The position numbers were made by a program, and so were the translations under genes. A stretch of 64,000 bases of DNA from Asparagopsis taxiformis (lineage: Eukaryota; Rhodophyta; Florideophyceae; Bonnemaisoniales; Bonnemaisoniaceae), in NCBI GenBank assembly GCA_030407315.1, contig JALQPE010000012.1, forward strand, positions 186,001-250,000, in the 5' to 3' direction. The notes under the pieces were generated by a model. That model did not search any database and had not been told where the DNA came from. It worked only from the letters and a program-made list of their open reading frames with translations. Shown here piece by piece: positions 18,639 through 28,369 of the stretch. Within the stretch, counting starts at the first letter, position 1; each line of letters starts with the position of its first letter.

Positions 18639-21600
18639 ATGACCGGGTCTACTCCCAGCGATCCGTCCGTTTCGGCGCCACCGGCCCCCGTCGTCACCCT
18701 CGAGCAATACGAGAAAATGACTGATGACGAAAAAGCAGCATTACCTCTCTCCCGCCGCAAAAAGCTCGATAAGCAGCTCGCTGTCTTCCGCAAAAAGATG
18801 GCCAAATCCGCTGCCGCGAAACAGCAGCCAAAGAAAGATCCGGCTGCTTCTGCTGCTGCAGCCGAAAAGAAGAAGAAGAAAGCTGATGCCCAGGCTGCTG
18901 CGGATGCCATGACCAATTATGTCAACAAAACGCCCAAGGGCGAGAAGAAAATCCTCGACAAAGATATGGCGCCTGCCTATCATCCAAAGGCGGTTGAATC
19001 AGCCTGGTATGAATGGTGGGAAAAGCAGCGTTATTTCCATGTCGATGCCGCCGATATGAAAGGGAAATCCCCTGATGATGCCTTTGTAATGATCATTCCT
19101 CCCCCAAATGTCACAGGTAGTTTGCATCTCGGTCATGCTCTCATGTGCTCGGTGGAGGACGCATTGGCTCGTTTCTATCGTATGCACGGCAAAGTTACTC
19201 TGTGGTTACCCGGTGTTGATCATGCAGGCATTGCAACTCAGGCCGTTGTGGAGAAACAGCTAAAACGCCAGAAGGGTGTAACACGCCATGATCTGGGCCG
19301 TGACGAGTTTGTTAAACAGGTTTGGAACTGGAAGAATGAATATGGTGGCAAGATCGTTCATCAATTGCGCCGTATCGGTAGTTCATTGGATTGGGAACGT
19401 GAGCAATTCACTATGAGCGACAAATTGAGCAATGCTGTCGTTCATTCTTTTGTTCATCTCCACGATCAAGGCTTGATTTATCGTGATACGCGTCTCGTGA
19501 ATTGGTCCAGTAGTTTACGCACCGCGATTTCAGATATTGAGGTCGATAACGTTGAGATTGAAGCCTTCACAAAGCGAAAGGTCCCTGGCCATGAAAAAGA
19601 GGTTGAGTTTGGTGTGCTCACTAAGTTTGCGTACAAAGTTGATGGCCTTGATGAAGAGCTCGTTGTGGCCACTACTCGTTTGGAAACAATGTTGGGGGAT
19701 ACTGCAGTTGCCGTGCACCCAGACGACCCGAGGTATAAACACCTAATCGGTATGGAGCTTTCTCATCCATTCATCGATCGAAAGCTTCCCATCATTGCGG
19801 ATGGCGAGCTTGTTGATATGTCATTTGGTACAGGTGCTGTGAAAATCACACCAGCACATGACCCCAACGATTTTACGTGCGGTCGCCGACACAAGCTTCC
19901 AGAGGTTACCGTTATCAACCAGAACGGAGACATCAGCGAAAACGGTGGCGCTCGTTTTGCGGGAATGAAGCGATACGTAGCACGTGTCGAAGTCGAGAAG
20001 GCGCTGGAAGAGCTCGGCCTTCTTCGAGGGAAAGAACCGAATCCAATGAGTCTCCCTGTATGTTCTCGCTCAGGTGATATTGTTGAGCCATTACTCATCC
20101 CGCAATGGTGGGTGAACTGTAAGGATCTTGCTCGGAAGGCTGCGGACGCTGTTCGAAACAGTGAATTGGAAATTGTCCCTGAGCAGTTCGAAGATACATG
20201 GTTCAGATGGCTGGATAATATTCGCGATTGGTGTGTGTCGAGGCAGCTATGGTGGGGCCATCGTATTCCGGCATATGAAGCCACTATTGATTCTTCAGAT
20301 TCTGCTGAACCTATCTGGGTCGTCGGGAGAACTGAAGAAGAAGCGCGTGATCGGGCTGCCGAGAAGCTGAAAGTTGCAAAAGAATCAATCCAGCTCAAAC
20401 AGGATGAGGACGTCCTGGACACATGGTATTCATCAGGTATATACCCGTTCTCGGTGTTTGGATGGCCAAATGAAACTGCTGACCTGGACGCCTTCTTCCC
20501 AACTACTTTACTCGAGACGGGTCATGATATTTTGTTCTTCTGGGTGGCTCGCATGGTAATGATGGGCATTGGCCTGACAGGCAAGCTTCCATTCAAGACT
20601 ATTCTTTTGCATTCGCTCGTTCGGGACAAGAAGGGCCGCAAAATGTCCAAGTCATTGGGAAATGTCATCGATCCGCTCGAGGTGATCAATGGGGCGGCGC
20701 TCAAAGATCTTGAAGCAAAGATTCGGGACTCGAATTTGCCCGCTGCCGAAGTACAGCGAGCGATTAGAGACCAAAAGGAAGATTATCCCGGAGGAATCCC
20801 GGAATGTGGAGCGGACGCGCTGCGTATCGGCCTTCTTGCATATATGACACAGGGTGGTGATATTAACCTTGATGTTGCGCGTGTCATCGGATACAGAAAC
20901 TTCTGCAACAAACTTTGGAATGCCACAAAATTTGCACTTGGCAATTTGGGAACCGACTTTGTCTTTTCACAAGATGGTCTTCAAGATGCAATTAAGAATG
21001 GGGAAATGTTGGATCTTTGGATTCTTTCTCGACTGAATGAAGCATGTGCTGAGATTAACAAGGCATTTAACGCTTATAATCTAGGTGATGCTGTTAACAC
21101 TGCGTACAAATTTTGGATGAGTGAGTTGTGTGCGATTTACCTTGAGGGATTGAAACCTGTTATGAAAGGGACGGATGAGAGAAAAAAGAAAGCTGCAAAG
21201 ATGGTTTTGTATGAATGTCTCAGCGCTGGAATCCGACTTCTTCATCCGATGATGCCGTTTGTTACTGAAGAACTATACCAAAGGTTACCAGGACCAACTG
21301 TTCCAGAATCGATTTGTATTGCGGCATATCCCACAGCTAATGCAAGCCGTACATTCAGTGATGCTGAGACTTGCATGGATTCGATTATGAAGAATGTTCA
21401 GGCCATTCGAGCTTTGAAGGCTGAATATGGATTGAAGCCATCCAGTGCACCGGAGGTGGTTATTATTTGTACTGACAAGGACACGGCTGCAAGAATTTTG
21501 CCTTCCTATGTGCAAACGCTATCGCCATGCGGAAATGTGGAAGTTGCTGTGAACGGCCAGGGTGAAGCTCCCAGTGGTGCCGCTGTGAAAGTCGTGGATG

Positions 21601-21851
21601 AGTTTTATGAGGCACATATGATTTTAACGGGGCTGGTGGACTTTGAGGCCGAGATTGTAAAGCTTCAATCTGCGGCTGCTGAGAAGCGCTTGCTAGTGGA
21701 GGAATACGATAAGAAAATGGCAGCTGAAGGATATGAGAAGCGCGTTCCACAACAGGTTCGCGAAAAGAACGCAGCGGCAAGAGAAAGATATGCAGCTGAG
21801 TGTGCCAACCTAGAAGCTTTGGGCGAACGTTTCAAGCAGTTGTTGAACTAG
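18639..21851 (+). CDS. VARS: Valyl-tRNA synthetase
   Basis: A 1070-residue class I aminoacyl-tRNA synthetase that charges tRNA-Val. The N-terminal 110 residues are a eukaryotic Lys/Ala-rich extension. The catalytic core has PPPNVTGSLHLGHAL near 154-168 (HIGH motif as HLGH), the editing domain with TTRLETMLGDTAVAVHP and DPNDFTCGRRH, WWGHRIPAY, and KMSKSLGN near 668 (KMSKS loop). The anticodon-binding helical bundle and the C-terminal coiled coil typical of ValRS follow (last 65 residues, Lys/Glu/Ala-rich). The first ATG opens directly into the cytosolic-type extension, with no clear transit peptide, so this is probably the cytosolic enzyme. Organelle supply would need another gene or dual targeting. 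Confidence 0.97.
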   Translation: MTGSTPSDPSVSAPPAPVVTLEQYEKMTDDEKAALPLSRRKKLDKQLAVFRKKMAKSAAAKQQPKKDPAASAAAAEKKKKKADAQAAADAMTNYVNKTPKGEKKILDKDMAPAYHPKAVESAWYEWWEKQRYFHVDAADMKGKSPDDAFVMIIPPPNVTGSLHLGHALMCSVEDALARFYRMHGKVTLWLPGVDHAGIATQAVVEKQLKRQKGVTRHDLGRDEFVKQVWNWKNEYGGKIVHQLRRIGSSLDWEREQFTMSDKLSNAVVHSFVHLHDQGLIYRDTRLVNWSSSLRTAISDIEVDNVEIEAFTKRKVPGHEKEVEFGVLTKFAYKVDGLDEELVVATTRLETMLGDTAVAVHPDDPRYKHLIGMELSHPFIDRKLPIIADGELVDMSFGTGAVKITPAHDPNDFTCGRRHKLPEVTVINQNGDISENGGARFAGMKRYVARVEVEKALEELGLLRGKEPNPMSLPVCSRSGDIVEPLLIPQWWVNCKDLARKAADAVRNSELEIVPEQFEDTWFRWLDNIRDWCVSRQLWWGHRIPAYEATIDSSDSAEPIWVVGRTEEEARDRAAEKLKVAKESIQLKQDEDVLDTWYSSGIYPFSVFGWPNETADLDAFFPTTLLETGHDILFFWVARMVMMGIGLTGKLPFKTILLHSLVRDKKGRKMSKSLGNVIDPLEVINGAALKDLEAKIRDSNLPAAEVQRAIRDQKEDYPGGIPECGADALRIGLLAYMTQGGDINLDVARVIGYRNFCNKLWNATKFALGNLGTDFVFSQDGLQDAIKNGEMLDLWILSRLNEACAEINKAFNAYNLGDAVNTAYKFWMSELCAIYLEGLKPVMKGTDERKKKAAKMVLYECLSAGIRLLHPMMPFVTEELYQRLPGPTVPESICIAAYPTANASRTFSDAETCMDSIMKNVQAIRALKAEYGLKPSSAPEVVIICTDKDTAARILPSYVQTLSPCGNVEVAVNGQGEAPSGAAVKVVDEFYEAHMILTGLVDFEAEIVKLQSAAAEKRLLVEEYDKKMAAEGYEKRVPQQVREKNAAARERYAAECANLEALGERFKQLLN

Positions 21852-22007
21852 AGTGTTGCGGAATCTCCAGTGTTTACTCCTCACTATTTGCAACTGACGG
21901 GAAAATAAAAACATCTTCCGTATATTGCCAAACCGATTTGAACTCACCTGCATGCATTGGTAGTAGAGTGTCCAGATCAGTTGAACGTAACGATGCAGAC
22001 GATAGAG

Positions 22008-22876
22008 TTAGTTAGGTCCACCAACGGCAAAAAAATTTGCTGTTGCGGTTGCGCTGGCAAGCACGCGTACTTCGCGTGGAATATCGGGCAATTTCTCATT
22101 GGCCATAACATTGAGAGTGACTAGCTTGCTCAGAGCGGTAGCTCCCTTGGGAAGTGTAGTAAGACAATTTTCGTAAGCGTGGAAAGTCTCCAAGGACTTG
22201 CACTCGCCAATAGTTTCCGGAACGGCGTCAATTTGGTTTCTTCCAATATTCAAAACGCGTAGCTTTTTCAAGTGGCCAATATCAGCGCTTAATGTTTTGA
22301 GAGCGTTGCCATACACCTGCAATTCTTCAAGCTTGTCGCACTGAAACAAACTGGATGGCAATGTTGTAAGATGGCCATTTCCTGCCAACAAAATACGCAA
22401 CTCAGTAAGTTGGTCAAAGGTATTTGGAAGGGTTTGGAGTGTTTCACTAAAGCCGATATCCAGCTCTTGCAAGTTTGGTAGACCTTGAAATAGATGTGCA
22501 TCTATCCGTTCAAGAGGATTACATCCGGCTAGCAATACTCGTAAACCAGACAAAGCAGCTAGGGAGGCTGGGAGTACAGAAATTCTACAAATTGAAACGA
22601 GGTCAGGAATAGGAAGAAAATGAAGGAGGGGGTAGTTTTAAAGGTCAGCACGTACTGATTCATGAATAGATTCAAGGTGGTGACATGAGATGACAAAGGT
22701 GCGAGCTTGGGAGCCAATAATTGTAAGTCTTCATCGGTAAGCTGCATTTGCTGTAAATCGAGTAGAGGCGCCGATTGCTGAGCACATTGTTGAATAATGG
22801 CGAGCGCGTCATCTGGGCCACGCGGTCCTTCTTCCAACTTTTCCATAAAGTCGGCAAGACTGGGCGAGATCTGCAT
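22008..22876 (-). CDS. Leucine-rich repeat protein (spliced)
   Basis: Two exons, 22876-22656 and 22584-22008, joined over a 71-nt intron (GTACGT start, CTGAC motif, TTGTAG end), give 265 residues. The junction falls inside a repeat and completes it (LNLFMNQISVLPASLAAL), which strongly supports the splice. After a 60-residue helical N-terminus come about eight LRRs of the 23-residue plant/Ras-group type (L..L.L..N.L..LP..I). There is no TM, signal peptide or extra domain. Such PIRL/SHOC2-like or TBCE-like proteins are cytosolic adaptors. The partner cannot be inferred. Reading further upstream gives only a GTG start, so the ATG at 22876 is used. Confidence 0.85.
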
Positions 22877-23198
22877 GGTGATGTGATTGTGGAACGGGAG
22901 GGATTCGGTGGCGGGCAATGGCTGCAGGCAATCGGGACTTGGCGATAGCTGGCTCACGCGATGCAGTGGGAAGTTTTGATGGGAGATGGATGCGTGTGAA
23001 TGCTCGCACGTCGTGTCATAATCACGCTCTGCTCACACGCCTGTGATTGGTCGCCGCCATGATATGATTTAAATCGATAGGTACACTAATGCTTCCACGA
23101 CAACTTACACGTTGTACCAGCGATGGTACTTGGGCTGTCATGACTGGATGAAGAATATTGTACACTCAAACTACGTTACAAAATACACTGTCTTTATG

Positions 23199-24089
23199 TC
23201 AAAGTGTCTTGTTGCCATACTCCATCGCAGCTCTTGTCAAAGCCTCGACATTGAGGTCAACAGAAGGTCCCATCGAGGAGCACACACTAATCTTCTTCAT
23301 ATACTTTTTCTTGACCGCGGCTGGTCTGATGTTCAACATCACATTGGTAGCCGCGAGCACATTCTCCACAAGCTGTTCATCATTAAAACTCAATTTACCC
23401 ACCAGCAGATGCATGTTTCCATCACGATCCGTTCGATATGAAATCTGACCCTTCTTTACTCTGTGCACAGCATCGGCCACCTCACTGGTGACCGTTCCCT
23501 GTTTCACCGTCGGCATAAGGCCCTTCGGACCCAATATCTTTCCGAGCCTGGACGCCGCAATCGGAAGCAACTCGGGGACAGAAATACACGCAGCGAATCG
23601 ACGGACCGTCGCGCCTTTACTCTTCGCAATTGAATCGATGAGGTCCTGCGCGCCAACCAGATCAGCGCCAGCCGAGCGTGCGGCAATTGCATCGGTACCG
23701 TCCGCAAATACGGCCACACGCGCCTCGCGGCCCGTTCCGTGCGGAAGCAGAATGGTGCCGCGTAGGTTTTGATCAGCGTGTCGTGGATCGACGTTCAATC
23801 GCAGCAACAACTCGAGAGACTCATCGAATTTGGCCCATTGAGCACTGCGCACGTGCGACAGAGCATCGGTGAGCGATTGCGGTTGCGAAGGTATGCGATG
23901 TTTGGTGCGATTGGCTGGTGTTGGTGCAAGACGACGTTCGCGTTTCAAACGTTGCCATCGTGACTCGGTCTTGGGTGTTTTGGAGTCGGCGTCAGACGCG
24001 GAGCGATGAGTCGCTGTGGTTGATGCGGCGAAACGCGTTTGATGGAAGGTGGGAACGAGATAATGACGGAGACGGATGTACATCGCCAT
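23199..24089 (-). CDS. Ribosomal protein uL1, mitochondrial type
   Basis: A 296-residue bacterial-type L1 protein with an N-terminal presequence (MAMYIRLRHYLVPTFHQTRF, basic and amphipathic, no acids until beyond residue 30). L1 motifs: LLLRLNVDPRHADQNLRG, LPHGTGREARVAVFADG, GADLVG, the signature LGKILGPKGLMPTVKQGTV, and GQISYRTDRDGNMHLLVGK. It binds 23S-type rRNA at the L1 stalk. The presequence and the rather divergent core favour the mitochondrial ribosome; red algal plastid L1 is usually plastid-encoded, which also fits, though plastid targeting cannot be excluded. Confidence 0.9.
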   Translation of the reverse strand: MAMYIRLRHYLVPTFHQTRFAASTTATHRSASDADSKTPKTESRWQRLKRERRLAPTPANRTKHRIPSQPQSLTDALSHVRSAQWAKFDESLELLLRLNVDPRHADQNLRGTILLPHGTGREARVAVFADGTDAIAARSAGADLVGAQDLIDSIAKSKGATVRRFAACISVPELLPIAASRLGKILGPKGLMPTVKQGTVTSEVADAVHRVKKGQISYRTDRDGNMHLLVGKLSFNDEQLVENVLAATNVMLNIRPAAVKKKYMKKISVCSSMGPSVDLNVEALTRAAMEYGNKTL

Positions 24090-24447
24090 GGTGGATGCGA
24101 AGCGATGTCGACAATGTGGATCACGACAACATGTGTTGGCGGCGGTGTCGTAATCATGGGGGATCGTACACTATGAACGATACACTGTCAAGATACACTA
24201 CTGACAGCTATTTGGCGCCATCTGGATGGGAACACAGACCGTTACATATTACAGCTGCCCCGGCAACATTCCGCGTGCGCACTAATGAATTTTAACTGGG
24301 GCTCGCAACGCAGTTGTACTCTCTCATATATTAGTCGTACTATGCTTTTCTCATGCGCCACACACGCCCTCCCCTTCAGTGCTCTCCTTACATCTTTCGA
24401 TCTAACCACCAACAGCATCCTTTCCCTTCCCTTCATCGCCCGGCAAT
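24090..24447. promoter_or_regulatory. Bidirectional promoter region, uL1 and IST1-like genes
   Basis: 358 bp between divergent genes. No distinct motif. A run of pyrimidine-rich sequence precedes the plus-strand start. Confidence 0.4.
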
Positions 24448-25761
24448 ATGGGTCTATTTCGCAGCAAAAAATCCCGTCAAGTCATCAGTGATCCAGTTCC
24501 AGATTGGGACGACACCCGTTGGCGCTCGCACCTCCGCTCCAACGCTCTTGGAACTGAGCATCATTGTTCCATGTATCTTGAAATGATCAACGCAGATCGA
24601 AAAGAAGCCGCACGCACCTTTCAAAACGACGACGAAATTCGTGCCCGCAGTGTCACAGAATCCGCTATTCGCAACAAACGCATCGTCACCGCTCTTACAG
24701 CTCTCGCACCAATATCCAGTTCACTGTACCAGCGTTCAGAGCCGCTCGGAGGCTACACTTCCCTCGTTCAAATCCCCGAACCCGCCCGTTCCGGAATCGT
24801 CACCATTGTCTATGCAGCTGGCCGTCTACCAATGTCCTATCTCACTGACATTGTTTCCTTCCTCCGCGAGCAGTTCGGCTCCGTTCACATCGACCAAATT
24901 CAACAAGGACGCGGCGAACTTGACACCCTGGTCAATTCCACCGTTCGAGAAGCACTCACCCCAGGGCCAGCCAGTCAGGCCGATGTAGACCAAGAGCTCG
25001 CAAGTGCAGTCAAGGAATATTTTGGCGTCTCCATCACTCCGTCATTGACGCATTCCATTAACGCCGGACCATCCGGATCCTTTGTCTCCCCTGCAACCGA
25101 TGTTTCCCATCAATCACCTGCGCCACTTCCTGCGCAGTCACAGACTTCGTCTGAAATTCGTCGCGCACAAACCACTCCTCTGTCGCCGTCATTCAAGTCC
25201 TCCGATGTGCCGGATCCGTCGTCTCCTCATATATTATCGGATTATTCACGCAACTTGCCCTCTCGTCCCCTTCCATCCTATGACAGTGTGTTATTATCAC
25301 CCTCTCTGCCACCTGCCCCCACGCCACCTCTGTCATCTGCTGCACTTTCACCACACGGAGCCATGTTCACGCCTTCGTCCGACCAAAAAACGCCAACTGC
25401 GCCTCTACATACCTCAGTACATATGCCCTCATCACCTCCGCAATCCGACCTCATGCACGCTATTGGAAACACTGTAGACATCGGGTCCATAAAGCGCTCA
25501 CGAGGGTCTTCTGTAGTGTCGCCCGAACAAACAAAACAATTGCCCTCGCGGGAAGCTTTTGTAAGCATGACATCGGCTTCAGCAACGATTCCTCTGGCAC
25601 GCGTCACGTCACGCACCAGAGAGCAGGACAGCACTCGTCTTCTACCAAGGCGATTGGGAGATGGAAATCGAATCATTCCAGACCACCTCGCGGCGTTTTC
25701 AGATTCTGATGAAATGCTTTTGGCGAGGTATGAACACTTGCGTCAGGTGTTGACTGTTTGA
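24448..25761 (+). CDS. Divergent IST1-like ESCRT-III protein with myristoylation-type N-terminus
   Basis: A 437-residue protein. The N-terminal 165 residues follow the IST1 helical bundle: a basic first helix, EMINADRKEAARTFQNDDEIRARSVTESAIRNKRIV (the long helix that in IST1 carries the KDERARIRVE pattern), GIVTIVYAAGRLPMSYLTDIVSFLREQFG (IST1 LPEL..V...F..ykyG) and VNSTVREALTP. A long Ser/Pro-rich linker follows (about 195-420). The extreme C-terminus SDEMLLARYEHLRQVL looks like a MIM1 VPS4-binding helix. It begins MGLFRSKK, a good N-myristoylation consensus with basic residues. The role is probably membrane remodelling with VPS4. A canonical IST1 is encoded at 43646-44797. Confidence 0.72.
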   Translation: MGLFRSKKSRQVISDPVPDWDDTRWRSHLRSNALGTEHHCSMYLEMINADRKEAARTFQNDDEIRARSVTESAIRNKRIVTALTALAPISSSLYQRSEPLGGYTSLVQIPEPARSGIVTIVYAAGRLPMSYLTDIVSFLREQFGSVHIDQIQQGRGELDTLVNSTVREALTPGPASQADVDQELASAVKEYFGVSITPSLTHSINAGPSGSFVSPATDVSHQSPAPLPAQSQTSSEIRRAQTTPLSPSFKSSDVPDPSSPHILSDYSRNLPSRPLPSYDSVLLSPSLPPAPTPPLSSAALSPHGAMFTPSSDQKTPTAPLHTSVHMPSSPPQSDLMHAIGNTVDIGSIKRSRGSSVVSPEQTKQLPSREAFVSMTSASATIPLARVTSRTREQDSTRLLPRRLGDGNRIIPDHLAAFSDSDEMLLARYEHLRQVLTV

Positions 25762-26162
25762 AAGTTTTTGAGTACAAACGCTTTGCGTGCACTAATTCAT
25801 TGCATGAAAAATTGTACAAGCTTCGATAACTCTGCTGTTTATATGTTGGTGTAGTTTGTCTCTTTGTTATGCATGGAGCTATGGCACGTGTTTGTGTCTA
25901 TCGCGCAAGTGGCCTCTCATAGACACTAGAGATGTATTAAATAAAGTATTTGTACAGTTGTTGTCAGGATATAAAATTGGTTTGCCACTAAACTTGGATT
26001 GTGAACTAACGTCAGTACCTCTGCTGGGCACTGATTACATTCAACTGTCATTGCTGTATAGTGTATAACATGCAATCACGCTGTATGGCATCTCCGTCTC
26101 TTCTCGTGACCTCAGCCTGTTTCCCACCAGTTTCCTAGCGACAGCGTCGTCATCCGCTCACC
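25762..26162. other. Intergenic region, 401 bp
   Basis: AT-rich spacer between two plus-strand genes. No coding frame recognised. A GTATAA element lies about 100 bases before the next ATG. Confidence 0.4.
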
Positions 26163-27014
26163 ATGTCTGCTCCTATCAAGGTGGCGGGCGTGCCGGAGGC
26201 CTTCAATGACTGCTGGGAAAACGCAGATTTTGCTGCTACAGGAATTAAAACACAAACTACCTTCATCCCACACCCAGGTGGCAGCGGCTCAATGCTTAAA
26301 TCCGTTTTAGAAGGCCATGTAGATGCAGCATTTGCGCTCACAGACTGTATCGTTGCAGCCATTGAGAATGGGTCTCCTGTTCGCATTGCAGCCCCGCTTG
26401 TCCAGAGCCCACTCACATGGGCTATAATCGTGTCGCCGCACTCGCATGTGAAAACCGTAGAAGACCTCAGCGCTGCTACGTGGGGAGTATCGCGAATGGG
26501 ATCCGGAAGTCATGTTATGGTTCAATTCCTGGCCAAGCAACGTGGTTGGTCCACACCTCCCCAGTTCGCCATATGCAAAGATTTTCAAGGATTGCGCAAT
26601 GCTGTGACTTCCGGCACAATAGATGCGTTCTTGTGGGAGCACTACACGACGAGGCCGTATGAAGAAAGCGGTGAGGTCAGCATTATTGGGGGCGTTCCTA
26701 CTCCTTGGGGATGTTTCAGTGTTATGGTCAGATCAGAATGCCCACAAATTGAAGATATACGAAAAATTATCGATGCTTTCCTTCAAGCTGGCGATATCTT
26801 TTTGAAAGACTCAGCAAGTGTCGCATTGGTGGCAAGAAAATATGGAATGAACGAAGCAGATGCGAGGGCCTGGATTAAAGGTGTGCGTTATGCCAGTGTT
26901 GGGGAGCGAAAAGTGCCGAGCGAGGTCCTAGAACTTACGCGTCAAAGTCTGCTGAACGCTGGGGTGATCAAGGAGATCACATTCAAAGATGGAGTGGAAT
27001 CGTATCATATCTGA
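26163..27014 (+). CDS. Type 2 periplasmic-binding-fold protein, Ca3427/NMT1-like, cytosolic
   Basis: A 283-residue substrate-binding-protein fold with no signal peptide and no TM. It starts directly with the first strand (IKVAGVPEAFNDCW), and shows the binding-fold sequences GGSGSMLKSVLEGHVDAAFALTD, VEDLSAATWGVSRMGSGSH and GTIDAFLWEHYTTRP seen in SsuA/TauA/NMT1-like proteins. The closest known family to my eye is the eukaryotic Ca3427-like group of fungi. Bacterial relatives bind nitrate, sulfonates or thiamine precursors. In eukaryotes the function is unsettled. No neighbour encodes an ABC permease. A bacterial origin by transfer is plausible but unproven here. Confidence 0.72.
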   Translation: MSAPIKVAGVPEAFNDCWENADFAATGIKTQTTFIPHPGGSGSMLKSVLEGHVDAAFALTDCIVAAIENGSPVRIAAPLVQSPLTWAIIVSPHSHVKTVEDLSAATWGVSRMGSGSHVMVQFLAKQRGWSTPPQFAICKDFQGLRNAVTSGTIDAFLWEHYTTRPYEESGEVSIIGGVPTPWGCFSVMVRSECPQIEDIRKIIDAFLQAGDIFLKDSASVALVARKYGMNEADARAWIKGVRYASVGERKVPSEVLELTRQSLLNAGVIKEITFKDGVESYHI

Positions 27015-27132
27015 GCACCATTTCCTTTTCTACTCCGAAGTGAACGTCATTTACACTTGTTGGGAAAGCATAGTATACAAGCAAGATCACACGCGTGTTC
27101 AATTTCTCTGCTGACATCTGGAAGCATACTAT

Positions 27133-27897
27133 CTACCAAAAGTTTGCCTTGATGCCGCTGGGCCTCTTCCAACCACCAAAGATATTCTTTCGCTCATATT
27201 TGCTAGTAGAAAGTTGTAAGCCATCAGAGTATAGATGGCCGATATCACTAATGCCGATTGCTCTCGGGCATGCAAAGTCGGAGTTCCTTTCATCGAACAA
27301 AATTGTCGAAATAGAACTTGGCGCAAGGTAGAAGGAAGTCCATACAACAGGAAGAGGAATATTAAGCAAATGAGCGATCCAAGTAAGACCGAAACCACCG
27401 TGACAAAAGACAGCTATGATGTCACGATTCGGCTGAACGATGCGATACTGATGTCCTTCGCGCACGTAGCCATGTCGCGCGATAAACGCATCGCTGTGTG
27501 CTTGCAGTTCCTCAAACGGTTCTTTGGCGGCTTCAATTTCAGGGTTGTGATGCCACTGTGTGTGTCTACTAAGATCCTCCGGTTCTCGAACAGAAGAAGC
27601 GGAAATATCCCACATTGCAAAACCACCTTCACCAGGGCGACTTGTTCCAGGAAGTCTCGGCCAGTATGAGAGTTCACGTGTCCATTCTTCAATTGACGCT
27701 TTTTTACCGAGTGCTTCCTCTGTGTACGCTGCAGTCGCCTTTGCACGCCCTTTTGGACTTGAATAAATGTGTGTTATTTCACCCTCCAGACCTGTTGCTA
27801 GACGTTTTGCCAGAGCTATCGCCTCTTTCTTCCCTGCGGCCGTGATGGTGTCATTTGCATATTCAGGGTCTGCGTGGCGGATGATTAATATTCTCAT
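27133..27897 (-). CDS. Histidine phosphatase (phosphoglycerate mutase-like) protein
   Basis: A 254-residue branch-1 histidine phosphatase. The start MRILIIRHADPEY puts the catalytic RHA motif (family RHG) at residues 8-10 as usual. An in-frame extension of about 100 residues upstream has no domain and is probably leader, though it could supply a presequence. Other motifs: IYSSPKGRAKATA (second catalytic Arg region), an acidic helix, and VFCHGGFGLTW with the second catalytic His. Metabolic mutases have a longer, different insert, so a generic phosphatase of small metabolites or sugars is more likely. The C-terminus RPSGIKANFW is short and basic. Confidence 0.85.
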   Translation of the reverse strand: MRILIIRHADPEYANDTITAAGKKEAIALAKRLATGLEGEITHIYSSPKGRAKATAAYTEEALGKKASIEEWTRELSYWPRLPGTSRPGEGGFAMWDISASSVREPEDLSRHTQWHHNPEIEAAKEPFEELQAHSDAFIARHGYVREGHQYRIVQPNRDIIAVFCHGGFGLTWIAHLLNIPLPVVWTSFYLAPSSISTILFDERNSDFACPRAIGISDIGHLYSDGLQLSTSKYERKNIFGGWKRPSGIKANFW

Positions 27898-28369
27898 TCC
27901 GATGTAAGGAGTTGGGAGCTGCAGATGTAGATGGAACAAGGAGAAAGGTTTGGTTTCTTGCCGGGCCAATTTGTGAGTACGAGGCTGGGATGCAAAGGTT
28001 GGAGGATTGCAATAAGAATAGCGATCCGCTAACAGAGAATCAACTGCCGTTGGAGCATGACGAACGGAAGAAGCGGCAGCCTCTTTCATTGGTCGGGCAA
28101 CATGAAAATAATATTGCGCTGCGTTGATTGGTTGTGTTGTTATCTGAGCATCAATGGGTAGGACATTGCCCATGCAAACATTTCTGCAAATTTTTGTGGA
28201 CAAAACGGCGGCTACTAAACACGTCCTCCGACGGCCTTCGCATTCGAAACATAACTACCCGCAATTTGCTTGGAGACCAAAGCCGCTCATTGCCCTTGTC
28301 AAACAGGAAGACTTGATTGCTCCATTCAGATAATCCGTTGGTTTAAACTCATCGGCGTGTCATCCTGCA
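27898..28369. promoter_or_regulatory. Bidirectional promoter region, histidine phosphatase and LARP7
   Basis: 472 bp between divergent genes. No specific element recognised. The minus strand stays open in the phosphatase frame, with alternative ATGs upstream. Confidence 0.4.

Noticed and set aside
19763..20422. Minus-strand 219-codon frame
   Set aside because: Antisense to valyl-tRNA synthetase, whose own frame is full length with all motifs.
22877..22957. Upstream extension of the LRR protein
   Set aside because: The outermost codon is GTG, not ATG; the first ATG is at 22876.
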